From contig JAQCAD010000009.1 in the NCBI GenBank assembly GCA_027621915.1, positions 30,017 to 94,016 on the forward strand: 64,000 nucleotides of DNA, read 5' to 3'. This document shows positions 1-8,692 of the stretch, piece by piece (positions within the stretch are counted from its first letter, which is position 1; each line of letters opens with the position of its first letter). The notes under the pieces were generated by a model, which saw only the letters and a list, made by a program, of their open reading frames with translations, was not told where the DNA came from and did not search any database. Source of the DNA: Pseudomonadota bacterium. Lineage in GTDB: Bacteria; Pseudomonadota; Gammaproteobacteria; Steroidobacterales; Woeseiaceae. The position numbers and the translations under genes are program-made.

Positions 1-1421
1 AAATGGCGTTGTTCTCCGCAACGATGCCGCCGCAAGTTGAGCGAATCGCACGAAAGCACCTGAACAATCCGCAGGAAATTTCGATCAAGGCCCGGACGGC
101 GACTGCCGAAACCATCCGCCAGCGTTATTGGCAGGTCAGCGGTCTGCATAAGCTCGATGCACTCACCCGAATACTGGAAGTCGAGCCTTTTGAGGCGATT
201 TTGATGTTCGTGCGAACCAAAACGGCAACGACCGAACTGGCGGAGAAACTGGAAGCGAGGGGTTACGCTGCCGCCGCGATGAACGGTGACATGGCGCAGA
301 ATCATCGCGAGCAAACCGTGGAGCGATTGAAAAAAGGCACGCTGGACATACTTGTCGCGACGGATGTGGCCGCTCGCGGTCTAGACGTCGATCGAATCAG
401 CCACGTCGTCAACTACGACATTCCAAACGATACCGAGGCCTATATACATCGTATTGGTCGAACCGGCAGGGCGGGTCGCCAGGGTGAGGCGATTTTGTTT
501 GTCGCGCCTCGCGAAAAACGCATGCTCTATGCGATCGAAAAAGCGACGCGGCAAAAAATCGACCAAATGATCCTTCCGACGACAGAGACGGTCAACAACA
601 AGCGAATTGCGGATTTCAAACAGAAGATCACCGATACGCTGGCGGAAGGTGAGTTGGCATTCATGCAGGGCCTGGTTGAACAGTATCGACAGGAGCACGA
701 CGTGCCCGCGGTGGAAATAGCGGCTGCGCTTGCGAAGATGACCATCGGCGACAAGCCCATGCTGCTGAATCCGGAAAGCGATCGACCGGCGAAGCGCGCG
801 GATGATTCCAGATCCAGGATGGAGGGCGAGAGATCACCACGTGAGTGGAAACGTCGCGATAAATCGCTTTCCAAACCGGATGCTGATAAAGAACGATACC
901 GAATTGAAGTGGGCCATATACATGGTGTAAAGCCCGGCAATATTGTTGGTGCCATTGCGAATGAATCCGGACTGGATGGGGAGCACATTGGCCAGATCGA
1001 AATTGATCAGGATTTCAGCCTGGTCGATCTTCCCGTTGGGATGCCGAACGACATCCTGATGCAGCTGAAGAAAGTTCGTGTGTGTGGCGAGCAACTCGAC
1101 ATCTCTTTGGCTTCCGATTCCCGGGGGCCCTCGAAGCACAGGGCAAAGGCCAAACCCCGACCCGCCGACAAACGATTTGGCAAAGCGGCCGGCGACAAAC
1201 GGGTCGGCAAAGCATCCGGCGACAAGCGAGTCGGCAAAGCAACAGGCGAAAAACGGGTCGGCAAAGCAACAGGCGACAAGAAAAGCTTCGGCAAGAAAAG
1301 ATCCGACCAGAAAGGCAAACCGAAGTCGCGACCCGATGGAAAGCCAAAGCCAATACTGAGCCTTAACAAGAGAGCTGGCGGCGAAAAGGACAAAGGCAAA
1401 AGAATAAAACCCTCGAGTTAG
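1..1421 (+). CDS. deaD: DEAD-box ATP-dependent RNA helicase (DeaD/CsdA type), 5' end missing
   Basis: The frame is open at the window edge, so this is the C-terminal part of a longer gene. Counting from the first Met (position 3), it opens with helicase motif III (SAT, residues 5-7), followed by the second RecA domain with motif V (ATDVAARGLDV, 119-129) and motif VI (HRIGRTGRAG, 149-158). Residues about 299-372 match the DbpA/CsdA RNA-binding domain (YRIEVGHIHGVKPGNIVGAI). The basic tail holds four 9-residue repeats of the DKRVGKASG type. Family members unwind structured RNA in cytoplasmic ribosome assembly and mRNA decay; the basic tail probably adds non-specific RNA affinity. The helicase call is firm; DeaD rather than another DEAD paralogue rests on the DbpA-type domain plus the basic tail. 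Confidence 0.93.
   Translation, partial: MALFSATMPPQVERIARKHLNNPQEISIKARTATAETIRQRYWQVSGLHKLDALTRILEVEPFEAILMFVRTKTATTELAEKLEARGYAAAAMNGDMAQNHREQTVERLKKGTLDILVATDVAARGLDVDRISHVVNYDIPNDTEAYIHRIGRTGRAGRQGEAILFVAPREKRMLYAIEKATRQKIDQMILPTTETVNNKRIADFKQKITDTLAEGELAFMQGLVEQYRQEHDVPAVEIAAALAKMTIGDKPMLLNPESDRPAKRADDSRSRMEGERSPREWKRRDKSLSKPDADKERYRIEVGHIHGVKPGNIVGAIANESGLDGEHIGQIEIDQDFSLVDLPVGMPNDILMQLKKVRVCGEQLDISLASDSRGPSKHRAKAKPRPADKRFGKAAGDKRVGKASGDKRVGKATGEKRVGKATGDKKSFGKKRSDQKGKPKSRPDGKPKPILSLNKRAGGEKDKGKRIKPSS
1167..1274 (+). repeat. Four tandem 27-bp repeats in the helicase tail
   Basis: Four head-to-tail 27-bp units begin at 1167, 1194, 1221 and 1248, each coding for a 9-residue Lys/Arg/Gly unit (consensus DKRVGKAxG). 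Units 2-4 are nearly identical at DNA level. The length keeps the frame, so copy number can change without a frameshift. Confidence 0.85.
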
Positions 1422-1516
1422 GTTCTTTTCGGTCCGTTCCTAGGCGTTTTCCGATATTTCCTCCTTGCTGGAGTTGCCAGACAATGGTGCTGGCACCCCG
1501 CTGCGAGATTGGTGAT

Positions 1517-2131
1517 ATGAAAAACGCAAAACTTCTGTTTGCCACAACGCTTTTGCTTGCCGCCTGCGCATCTGATCCCGCGTACGACCCTCTTGACGAT
1601 TACGAAGAGGTCAGCACGACGGGCTTCGTCGATGCCCCCACACCGCTCGTTGTTGCGCCGGAAAACAGGGAGTCCGCTACGCGAGGGGAGTATCTCGTCG
1701 AATTGCTGGGTTGTGGCACGTGCCATACCGATGGCGCGCTGGTCGGCGAGCCGAACAGGGCTCGGTTGCTTGCGGGCTCGCGAATCGGTATCGCCTTTAC
1801 CAGCCCACTGGCGAATCGCTATCCGGGCGTTGTTTATCCGCCGAATATCACACCCGATAACGAAACCGGCATCGGCCGATGGTCAGATCGGCAGGTCGCT
1901 GAAGCATTACGGGCTGGAGTTGGACGACATGGCGATCGCCGCATTCTGGTTATGCCATGGCAGGGTTATGCGCAGATTTCAGACGACGACGCCTATGCGA
2001 TTGTCGGCTACCTCAGAAGTATCAAACCGGTCGTACATCGGGTGCCAGACGATGTGCCGGCCGGAACGATGGCGGGAAGCCCGTACGTGCACTTCGGCGT
2101 GTATCGAAGTCGCGGGTTAAATATCGAATAA
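1517..2131 (+). CDS. Lipoprotein c-type cytochrome (single CxxCH)
   Basis: A 204-aa protein starting at ATG 1517; the frame is open further upstream, but this Met directly precedes a lipoprotein signal (MKNAKLLFATTLLLAACAS, lipobox LAAC). The mature part carries one haem c site (GCGTCHTDG) and then a cytochrome c-like sequence with 'PPNITPDNETGIGRWSD', typical of the alcohol-dehydrogenase-type cytochrome c subunits. It is probably a membrane-anchored periplasmic electron carrier. No oxidoreductase partner is adjacent, so its electron donor is unknown. Confidence 0.85.
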   Translation: MKNAKLLFATTLLLAACASDPAYDPLDDYEEVSTTGFVDAPTPLVVAPENRESATRGEYLVELLGCGTCHTDGALVGEPNRARLLAGSRIGIAFTSPLANRYPGVVYPPNITPDNETGIGRWSDRQVAEALRAGVGRHGDRRILVMPWQGYAQISDDDAYAIVGYLRSIKPVVHRVPDDVPAGTMAGSPYVHFGVYRSRGLNIE

Positions 2132-2161
2132 GTTCGACATATTGCCGGAGTCGACATTGTG

Positions 2162-2425
2162 ATGATTGAAAGCACCAGCAAGAGTCGTACGCTGGTGGCC
2201 CATGCGTCTGATTTGTTGATCTGTCCTCGCTGGATTATTGAGCGGGACGTCGACTTCACTCATTGTCGCCACGGTGGTCGCTACGAGAGCGATCAGTCTG
2301 CGTGCATGGAATGCCGGTTCGGTCCGGGGTGTCGATGGCTGGATAGTAACAGGACATCGACTATCGATGCCGCGTCGCTGAGCGACCTCGTTCAGGCAAT
2401 CGACAGCGCCTGCATCAACACGTAG
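2162..2425 (+). CDS. Small cysteine-rich hypothetical protein
   Basis: An 87-aa frame (ATG 2162, or the GTG just before it). Five Cys are present, C21, C35, C48, C51 and C57, the last three forming a C-x2-C-x5-C cluster in 'SACMECRFGPGC', which would suit a small zinc or redox site. There is no signal peptide. The 3' end overlaps the convergent MAPEG gene by 34 bp. It fills the only gap here and has ordinary composition, but I cannot name its family; a spurious frame is possible. Confidence 0.45.
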   Translation: MIESTSKSRTLVAHASDLLICPRWIIERDVDFTHCRHGGRYESDQSACMECRFGPGCRWLDSNRTSTIDAASLSDLVQAIDSACINT

Positions 2426-2874
2426 CCGGCCATGGCGATAACGGACAGCGAACTCCACGTCCAGCAGAAGGCGCGGACGTCGTGCAATTGCGCCGTCAGA
2501 TAGGCGATGAAGTGCGCCGCTCGCGCTGCGACATAAGTCCAGATCAGGACCTGGGCCAGCAACAGCGTTGGCTCCACAATAACGAACAACAACCCGACGA
2601 CCAGGAAAGCGGGGATGCTCTCGAGATCGTTCAGATTCATACGGCGGGAGCGATCGACGTACTCATTGATGTCGAGTTGGCCTGCTCGTGGATTGGGGTT
2701 CAACGGGCTTTTTTTCGCGTCTTCCGGGCTGCGGTATCCGCCACCTGCCTGGACCATTCTCTGCACGGTGATCCAGGGCTGGATCATCAGCTTTAAAATC
2801 ATGATGCTGGCGGCCAGCAGGTAGGTGTGGAACACGGGGTTTTCAAGACTTAATACAGCGGTCTCTACGGGCAT
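2392..2874 (-). CDS. MAPEG family membrane protein (microsomal glutathione S-transferase 1-like)
   Basis: A 160-aa integral membrane protein with about four transmembrane helices. The segment 'DRSRRMNLNDLESIPAFL' matches the R-R-x-H/N-x-N-D-L-E-N signature of MGST1-like MAPEG proteins, and the N-terminal 'ENPVFHTYLLAASIMILK' fits the first helix. Known MGST1-type enzymes conjugate glutathione to lipophilic electrophiles or reduce lipid hydroperoxides in the membrane. It lies downstream of the M14/M20 peptidases on the same strand but is separated from them by a palindromic repeat, so it is probably transcribed separately. Confidence 0.88.
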   Translation of the reverse strand: MPVETAVLSLENPVFHTYLLAASIMILKLMIQPWITVQRMVQAGGGYRSPEDAKKSPLNPNPRAGQLDINEYVDRSRRMNLNDLESIPAFLVVGLLFVIVEPTLLLAQVLIWTYVAARAAHFIAYLTAQLHDVRAFCWTWSSLSVIAMAGYVLMQALSIA

Positions 2875-2904
2875 GATGTGACTCCTGAAAAAAGGTCAAA
2901 AAAG

Positions 2905-2961
2905 GGGGTCGGATCCAATATTCAGTTAATTCGGAAAATGCAGAGAATTGGATCCGACCCC
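2905..2961. repeat. GGGGTCGGATCC-type imperfect palindrome (REP-like)
   Basis: Two 15-bp inverted arms, GGGGTCGGATCCAAT at 2905-2919 and its complement at 2947-2961, flanked by A- and T-runs, with a 27-nt loop. It sits between the MAPEG gene and the M14 gene. It resembles the other GGGGTC palindromes in this window (27666, 34233-34316, 39224) but has GGATCC in place of AGAGCC. On RNA it would form a strong hairpin followed by U residues, so it may also terminate transcription. Confidence 0.75.
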
Positions 2962-2975
2962 TTTTGTTGTCCGGG

Positions 2976-5741
2976 TTAACGATCAGGCAATGCGTTCCAG
3001 TTGAGGATCGCGTTCCAGACAAGGCGGTGCTCCGCGCGGTTCATGTCGCGGTGAATGCCATTAAAATTGTAGGTGATGATGTGTCCCTCACCGATCGGTG
3101 TGTCCAGGATCGCCGGGTGGCCCGCAAGTTCACGTTCGCCGCGCATCCCGCCACTCAAAACCATGTTTCCTTCACCACCCCAGGTCATGACGATGTGACG
3201 TTCATCGCGCGGGCCATTCAGGCACGACGTGCAATAAGCCATCGTCAACCAGCGGCGAGGTGTTTCGTACACCGGCAGGTTGGTGCGAAACACCGACGTC
3301 TCCGTGCGGTATCCGTAAGCGAGCGGATGGTCGGGTTTCGTGAACGTCGTGCGTAACACCGCGCCCGGCGTATACACCGCCGAATTTGAAACTCGTGGGA
3401 CACTTGGAACCAGACCACCTTCCAGTGCGAGGGTGGTGCCGGTGCCGAGTGTCAGCAAGGTCCCACCGGATGCCACGAATTTCTGCAATTCCGCAAGGCC
3501 GGCATAGCCAGGGCCACCGGTAATGTCATCGGACTCGACAGGCGTGCCGAGGCTCGGGAACTCCGGCGTGCTGCGAAATGGTATCGGACCGTTCGTTGCC
3601 GCGATGCCGTGAATCTGGCCGGCGAGCTCGAGTCGCGAGAACGGGCCGTAAATGATGACATCTACCTCGTCGTTCAGTCCGCCGGCTCGCAAGTCCTCAT
3701 CCCGTAAATAGGTATAGGGAATAGCGTCGCGGTCGAAGATGTACCGAATCCACCCCATCATGTCGGTATCCGCCCACGGCACCCAGAGCCCGATGCGGGG
3801 CACCGGTGACGGATGCCTGGTGACAACAGGTTCGCGGCTGGCCGAATCAAAATCCAGCGCGAGGTCGTTGCTGAGCGCGGCGACGGCAGCCGCAACTTCA
3901 CTTGCAGACTGACCGTTTCCGGCAGAAATAATCCACGAGCCGGGCGGATAGGTGACGTCGCCCGATTTGAATGATTGTTCTGCAATCGAAACTCTCGAGT
4001 CGCCAAGCCTGAATCGGGCGGCCAGTAACGATTCCTGACCCTGGTCACGCAGGAGATAGACCGGACCTTTGCCACGCACCGATCCCTTGGCTATCGCGTC
4101 TTCCTGCAATAGCAGGGCGGAAACGGATTTGGCCCGTTCATCCTCGATTCGCACGGTTCGCACACCAAAGCCAACCGGGTAGGCCCAGGACATGTCGTCA
4201 TAGGGCAGCTCTTGGGTCTCGGCTGGAAAACGCTGTGGCTCGAGCACGTCCAGCGCGAAGTTGCGATAAGGCTGATCCATCTTGACGATGTAGTCGCCTT
4301 GCCGGAAGTCGCCTTCGGCCAGCTCGGCGGGCATTGACAGCGTGCCGACTTCGATATGCTGATCCTGCAGCCGATTGATCATTTGCGTCACTCGCCGGCG
4401 ATCCGGCTGGTTCGCCGGAATGATGTAGGCGTATGGTTTCTCCAGAACGCCCTTCTGCCACGAGTTGTAGCCTGTCTGGTAAAAGTCGCGAAGCATCTCC
4501 CTGGCGTGTTTGGCTGACCAATCGAGTATCGCCAGTGCGCCGGTTTGCTGGTAATTCACGTTATCGCGCATCGACCATCTAAAGACCGGGTCCGGTGGCC
4601 ACGGGCGATACCATTCGCGTGTCAGGCTGTCTTCATCGGCATGGCGCGTTACCGTTTCGGCAGTGGCATTGCCAAAAGTTTCATAACCACGCCCGATTCC
4701 GTTGTGATTGATCGAGATGGAATCCAGGTAATGATGTCCGAAGCCGTCGCCAAAATTCCAGGTCCAGACGCCGGGCATACCGAATGAGTTCATTGTCGTC
4801 ATTTCGTGAAAACTCATTTCGAGCCAACGCGAAAGGACGATGGGATCAATGTTGGGGTTGTACGGTCCCGTCCCATTCCAGCTCAACATGAGCGAGATCG
4901 CTTCGTGCAAATCGTGTACGACGGCCGGGTGGTAGTCGAAATACATCTTGCTCACCGCTCGCGTCGCCGCGAAATTTTTCTGGTGCGCATCCCGGTTGAT
5001 GTCGACAAAAACGTAGCGACCCCAATAAGGGGGACTCTGACGCGGCAGCGCGTCAAAATCGGTTTTGCCTTTCAGATACTGGTAGAACCAGTCCGTGACT
5101 TTCTCTCGTCCGTCGGGCTCTGAAACGGGGTTAATCAACACAAGCACATTCTCGCGAATGGCTTTGATCATCGGCTGCTCTGATACGGCCAGGCGATAGA
5201 TCAGCTCCATGCACATTTCACCGCTGCCGGTTTCGTCCGAGTGCAGGTTGCAGTTGAAGTAATAGGCAGGGCGTGCTGTCGCCATGATTTCTTCAGCCAT
5301 CGCGGGGCTGGTTATGCGGGGATCGGCAAGTGCGGCATTTGCTGCTTTCAAACGGTCCAGTTCACGAATGCCCGCCTCGTCACTGATTACGGCAAGGACG
5401 ATATCCCGACCTTCTTCGGACACTCCGATTGTCTCCACGTGCACGCGTGGAGAATTTGCGCCGACCTGGCGAACGTAGTCGACGATTGCCGCCGAGTGCG
5501 TGAGCTCTCCTGCCGCGCCGATGACATGACCGAGTACCTGGGTCGGCGACGGGACGCTGTCGGAGACTGGAACATAAGCGACCCAGGGGCTGAGAAATCG
5601 GGGCTCCGTCGTAAATCCGGCAATGGCCTCGACCGAGCCGGGCTCGGCCGCGTCAGGTTGCGGGTCGAATACCTGTGCGTGGCTGCCGGTTTGGATGAGC
5701 AGGACACCGGCAAAGAATAACGGCAATGCTGCGCGATTCAT
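2976..5741 (-). CDS. Secreted M14-family zinc carboxypeptidase
   Basis: A 921-aa exported protein; ATG 5741 begins a clean signal peptide (MNRAALPLFFAGVLLIQTGSHA), whereas a TTG two codons earlier has nothing in its favour. The M14 zinc site is visible: H167-x-D-E170 in 'NCNLHSDETGSGE', then 'NPVSEPDGRE' and a later His in 'VVHDLHEA'. The C-terminal ~450 residues look like the beta-rich and glutamine-amidotransferase-like extension of large bacterial M14 proteins ('IIYGPFSRLELAG', 'GGEGNMVLSGGMRGERE'). It probably removes C-terminal residues from peptides in the periplasm or outside the cell. It follows the M20 gene by 54 nt, suggesting a peptide-scavenging operon. Confidence 0.88.
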   Translation of the reverse strand: MNRAALPLFFAGVLLIQTGSHAQVFDPQPDAAEPGSVEAIAGFTTEPRFLSPWVAYVPVSDSVPSPTQVLGHVIGAAGELTHSAAIVDYVRQVGANSPRVHVETIGVSEEGRDIVLAVISDEAGIRELDRLKAANAALADPRITSPAMAEEIMATARPAYYFNCNLHSDETGSGEMCMELIYRLAVSEQPMIKAIRENVLVLINPVSEPDGREKVTDWFYQYLKGKTDFDALPRQSPPYWGRYVFVDINRDAHQKNFAATRAVSKMYFDYHPAVVHDLHEAISLMLSWNGTGPYNPNIDPIVLSRWLEMSFHEMTTMNSFGMPGVWTWNFGDGFGHHYLDSISINHNGIGRGYETFGNATAETVTRHADEDSLTREWYRPWPPDPVFRWSMRDNVNYQQTGALAILDWSAKHAREMLRDFYQTGYNSWQKGVLEKPYAYIIPANQPDRRRVTQMINRLQDQHIEVGTLSMPAELAEGDFRQGDYIVKMDQPYRNFALDVLEPQRFPAETQELPYDDMSWAYPVGFGVRTVRIEDERAKSVSALLLQEDAIAKGSVRGKGPVYLLRDQGQESLLAARFRLGDSRVSIAEQSFKSGDVTYPPGSWIISAGNGQSASEVAAAVAALSNDLALDFDSASREPVVTRHPSPVPRIGLWVPWADTDMMGWIRYIFDRDAIPYTYLRDEDLRAGGLNDEVDVIIYGPFSRLELAGQIHGIAATNGPIPFRSTPEFPSLGTPVESDDITGGPGYAGLAELQKFVASGGTLLTLGTGTTLALEGGLVPSVPRVSNSAVYTPGAVLRTTFTKPDHPLAYGYRTETSVFRTNLPVYETPRRWLTMAYCTSCLNGPRDERHIVMTWGGEGNMVLSGGMRGERELAGHPAILDTPIGEGHIITYNFNGIHRDMNRAEHRLVWNAILNWNALPDR

Positions 5742-5768
5742 GTGCAATCCTTTTGCGCAGCTCTGAAA

Positions 5769-5789
5769 AAAAGAGATAGAAGCTCTTTT
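5769..5789 (-). terminator. AT-rich hairpin between the M20 and M14 genes
   Basis: AAAAGAG at 5769-5775 pairs with CTCTTTT at 5783-5789 around a 7-nt loop; read on the minus strand the stem is followed by a U-run. The stem is weak, so it may only attenuate transcription from the M20 gene into the M14 gene. Confidence 0.35.
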
Positions 5790-5795
5790 CCCGAT

Positions 5796-7160
5796 TTAGT
5801 CATAAACGACTGCCCCTATTATCGCCAGGTGATCGATGACGCCTCGCTTGAACGCTTCCACGTTGACACGCTCGTCATTGCCGTGAATGCGTGAGAATTC
5901 GGATTCGGGTACGACGATCGGATCGAAACCATAGCTGGCAATGCCCAGATCCCTGGTGAAGTGGCTGTCGGTGAAGCCGGAAGCAACCGAGGGCATAACT
6001 CGCGAACCCGGATGACGTTCTGCGGTGACTTCTTCGATAGCCCGGTAGAGCAGGGAGTCCGTCGATGAAACCGCCGGTGTAAACGCCATGATGATTTCGA
6101 TCCTGACGCCCGTGTCCTTGATCAACTCGCGCAATTCATCGATGAAAACTTCACTCGGCCTGTCCGGCAAGATTCGACAGTCCAGTTCCGCCCAGGCCTC
6201 CGGTGGAACGACATTGATCTTGTTGGACGCGCCGAAGCGCGTCATCGAGCAGGTATCCCTGGTCAATGCATGCAAAAAGGCTGAATGCGATTGCAGTTTT
6301 TCCAGAAAACCCGGCTCCTTGATAGCGTTCGCGATATTGCTGTAGGCCTCTTCCCATTCGGGCGACGCGCTTAGAGACAGTGACTGAAACATCGCGTCCA
6401 CTGCCGGCACAATGCGGGCCGGGAAGGGGTTTGTCCGCAGGATGGCAAGCGCATCGACAATTCGCGTCACGGAGGAAGTGGCGTTTGGCATTGAGCCATG
6501 CCCCGGCGTGTCGACAGCAACCAACCGCAGCCAGACCGGTACTTTCTGCGTCACTTCGACATTGAAAATCAATTCTTTCGCAGACTGCTCGCCGTTACCG
6601 CCTTCATTGATCAGGAGGGCTGCACCGGCAAATATTTCGGGGTGTTTCTCAACCAGCCAACCGGCACCAAAAAGACCGCCGGCCTCTTCGTCGGCAGTGG
6701 CAACCAGCACCACGTCGCGATTCAAGGGCGTGCCAGCCCGATGCAGGCTGACGAAGGTCGCCAGTTGCGAAATACCGGTGCCTTTCATATCCAGCGTGCC
6801 ACGCCCCCAAAGGAACCCGTCCCGGATTTCACCGGACAACGGGTCAGTGGTCCAGTACTGGGGATCTGCCGGTACAACATCGGTGTGCTGCAGCAGGATC
6901 AAAGCCGGTTCATCGCCACCCTCAAGACGCGCCCAGATGTTGCCTCGTCCCGGTGCACTTTCCGCTGTCTGATAGGGAATGCCTTCTGCTTCCAGAATGC
7001 TGGCGATGAACTGAACGGCCAGCGTCTCATTTCCCGGCGGGTTGATCGTGTCGACGCGGATGAACTTCTGCAGCCAGTCCAGCGCTTCGTCTTCAATAGA
7101 TTGCGCGTTTAATGGAGAGGCGAGGAGAACCAGGGCAAGCGCACAAAGACGTTTGAGCAT
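5796..7160 (-). CDS. Secreted M20-family metallopeptidase (ArgE/DapE/CPG2 type)
   Basis: A 454-aa protein; ATG 7160 starts a signal peptide (MLKRLCALALVLLASPLNAQ), and the 13 residues available upstream are unlikely to be translated. Di-zinc ligands are in place: H92-x-D94 (LLQHTDVVP), bridging D124 (GRGTLDMKG) and the catalytic/metal pair E158-E159 (ATADEEAGG). The dimerisation domain follows. Family members cleave dipeptides, acyl-amino acids or C-terminal residues. The export signal says it acts in the periplasm. It is first of a probable two-gene unit with the M14 carboxypeptidase. Confidence 0.92.
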   Translation of the reverse strand: MLKRLCALALVLLASPLNAQSIEDEALDWLQKFIRVDTINPPGNETLAVQFIASILEAEGIPYQTAESAPGRGNIWARLEGGDEPALILLQHTDVVPADPQYWTTDPLSGEIRDGFLWGRGTLDMKGTGISQLATFVSLHRAGTPLNRDVVLVATADEEAGGLFGAGWLVEKHPEIFAGAALLINEGGNGEQSAKELIFNVEVTQKVPVWLRLVAVDTPGHGSMPNATSSVTRIVDALAILRTNPFPARIVPAVDAMFQSLSLSASPEWEEAYSNIANAIKEPGFLEKLQSHSAFLHALTRDTCSMTRFGASNKINVVPPEAWAELDCRILPDRPSEVFIDELRELIKDTGVRIEIIMAFTPAVSSTDSLLYRAIEEVTAERHPGSRVMPSVASGFTDSHFTRDLGIASYGFDPIVVPESEFSRIHGNDERVNVEAFKRGVIDHLAIIGAVVYD

Positions 7161-7335
7161 GGGCGGTCCAATTGTTGTTGTTTGGCGCGAGAGTAGCATG
7201 AACGGGGCCGCTGCCCAGCCGGGCAGGAAACGGCGAACTGTGAGTCAGGGCACACTTCAGGGTGCGACGCAGTTTGATGTATTCTGGGAATTAGCAACGC
7301 TATCATTATGATATATAAGAAAAAGGATTTACTCC

Positions 7336-8631
7336 TTGCACCTCACCCGCGTACCCATGAGTACTTCGAACCTCAGCATCGGCATGTATGTCGGCATGCT
7401 CGATCGACCGTGGCTCGAGACGCCGTTCCTGTTTCAGGGGTTCCTGATAAAAGACAGGACAGAACTCGAGCAGCTGCAGTCGTACTGCAGTCAGGTCTAT
7501 GTCGAAATCGAGCGGGGTAAATTGACCGAGGCACAGATCATCGCCATGGCCGCCGGCAAGGCGGTCAGAATCCTGGGACCGGACGAGGCGGAGCCAGGCA
7601 AACCCGGCTGGTTGCACCGTATCGTATTTCGAATGGGCGTTGGCCGGTTTCTCAGCGCACGAAAAAGAAAGCAGTCTGCTTGCTACGAGATTACTTCGAC
7701 AGTCCGTCGTGAAGCGCCGCTGGCGAAAGCGGCTTACGAAAAGTGCGTAATATCGCACCGGCGTATTTTTGAACGAACCCGTCGCTCCGGAAGAGTGGAT
7801 ACTGCCCGCGTTATCCGGGCGGTGACACCACTCATTCAGAGCATCCTGCGAAACCCGAATGCCATGGCGTGGACGGTGTTTTCCGGAAAACGCAGCGGCA
7901 AGCCATACAGCCGCGCCGTTGCCACGTCGGTTTTGTCAGTGATGTTTGGGCGCCACCTGGGAATCGATCGGCAGGGACTGCAGGATCTCGCTGTTGGCGG
8001 CCTGTTACTCGATATTGGCAACGTTGCAGTGCCGGATGAAATTCTGGCTGCCGCGGGCGCCATTACTCACGATGAGTACGAGCAGGTGCCGTACCATGTT
8101 CAGGCCGGCGTGGATATCCTGCATCGGTCCGAAGATATCAGCCCCACGATTTTCGAAATGGTCAATTATCATCACGAGCGGTATGACGGGTCCGGGTATC
8201 CCCATGGTATGCGTGGTAGTGCCATTCCGGCTTACGGTCGAATCGCCGCTATTGTTGATTGTTACGATGCGATGACGACCAAGTCGTCGTATTCTCCGGC
8301 CCTGGCTGCCTATGACGCCGCACGCGAACTGAACGACATTCGGAACAGGCAGTTTTCGGCGGAAGTCGTGCAGCAGTTCCTTCATACGATTGGCATGTTT
8401 CCAACCGGCACTGTGGTGGAGCTTAGCGACGGGTCGGCAGGCCTCGTGCTCGAGCAAAACCCCGTAAACCTGCTGCAGCCCAAAGTGCTGCTATTGAAAA
8501 AACCATCGGGCGAGATGAACAAGAGACCGAAAGTACTGAACTCCCAGGAATGGAAAGGAAGCGGGATCTGGATTTCCAAAGGGCATGAACACGGCGCATT
8601 CGGCATCAATCCGATGGAGTATTTCAACTAG
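7336..8631 (+). CDS. HD-GYP domain protein with DUF3391 N-terminus and degenerate HD motif
   Basis: 431 aa. I choose TTG 7336 because AAGGA lies 8-9 nt upstream and the encoded 'RVPMSTSNLSIGMYV' matches the start of DUF3391; ATG 7357 has no ribosome site. Residues about 5-120 are DUF3391 (GMYVGMLDRPW), and about 180-360 an HD-GYP phosphodiesterase fold with H279-H280-E-x2-D284-G-x-G287-Y288-P289 intact. The HD dyad reads LLLDIGN (L225-D226) in place of HDIGK, so a metal-ligand His and the following Lys are lost. Intact relatives hydrolyse cyclic di-GMP; this one may be inactive or a c-di-GMP sensor. It stands alone. Confidence 0.88.
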   Translation: MHLTRVPMSTSNLSIGMYVGMLDRPWLETPFLFQGFLIKDRTELEQLQSYCSQVYVEIERGKLTEAQIIAMAAGKAVRILGPDEAEPGKPGWLHRIVFRMGVGRFLSARKRKQSACYEITSTVRREAPLAKAAYEKCVISHRRIFERTRRSGRVDTARVIRAVTPLIQSILRNPNAMAWTVFSGKRSGKPYSRAVATSVLSVMFGRHLGIDRQGLQDLAVGGLLLDIGNVAVPDEILAAAGAITHDEYEQVPYHVQAGVDILHRSEDISPTIFEMVNYHHERYDGSGYPHGMRGSAIPAYGRIAAIVDCYDAMTTKSSYSPALAAYDAARELNDIRNRQFSAEVVQQFLHTIGMFPTGTVVELSDGSAGLVLEQNPVNLLQPKVLLLKKPSGEMNKRPKVLNSQEWKGSGIWISKGHEHGAFGINPMEYFN

Positions 8632-8692
8632 TCGTTACACGCGGTGAAAACGCGTGTTCCCATCTGGCTGCCATTCGGTGAATAATCACCGC

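Noticed and set aside
2117..2458. 113-codon minus-strand frame across the gap before the MAPEG gene
   Set aside because: Overlaps the MAPEG gene end in another frame and has no signal; the plus-strand Cys-rich frame is more protein-like.
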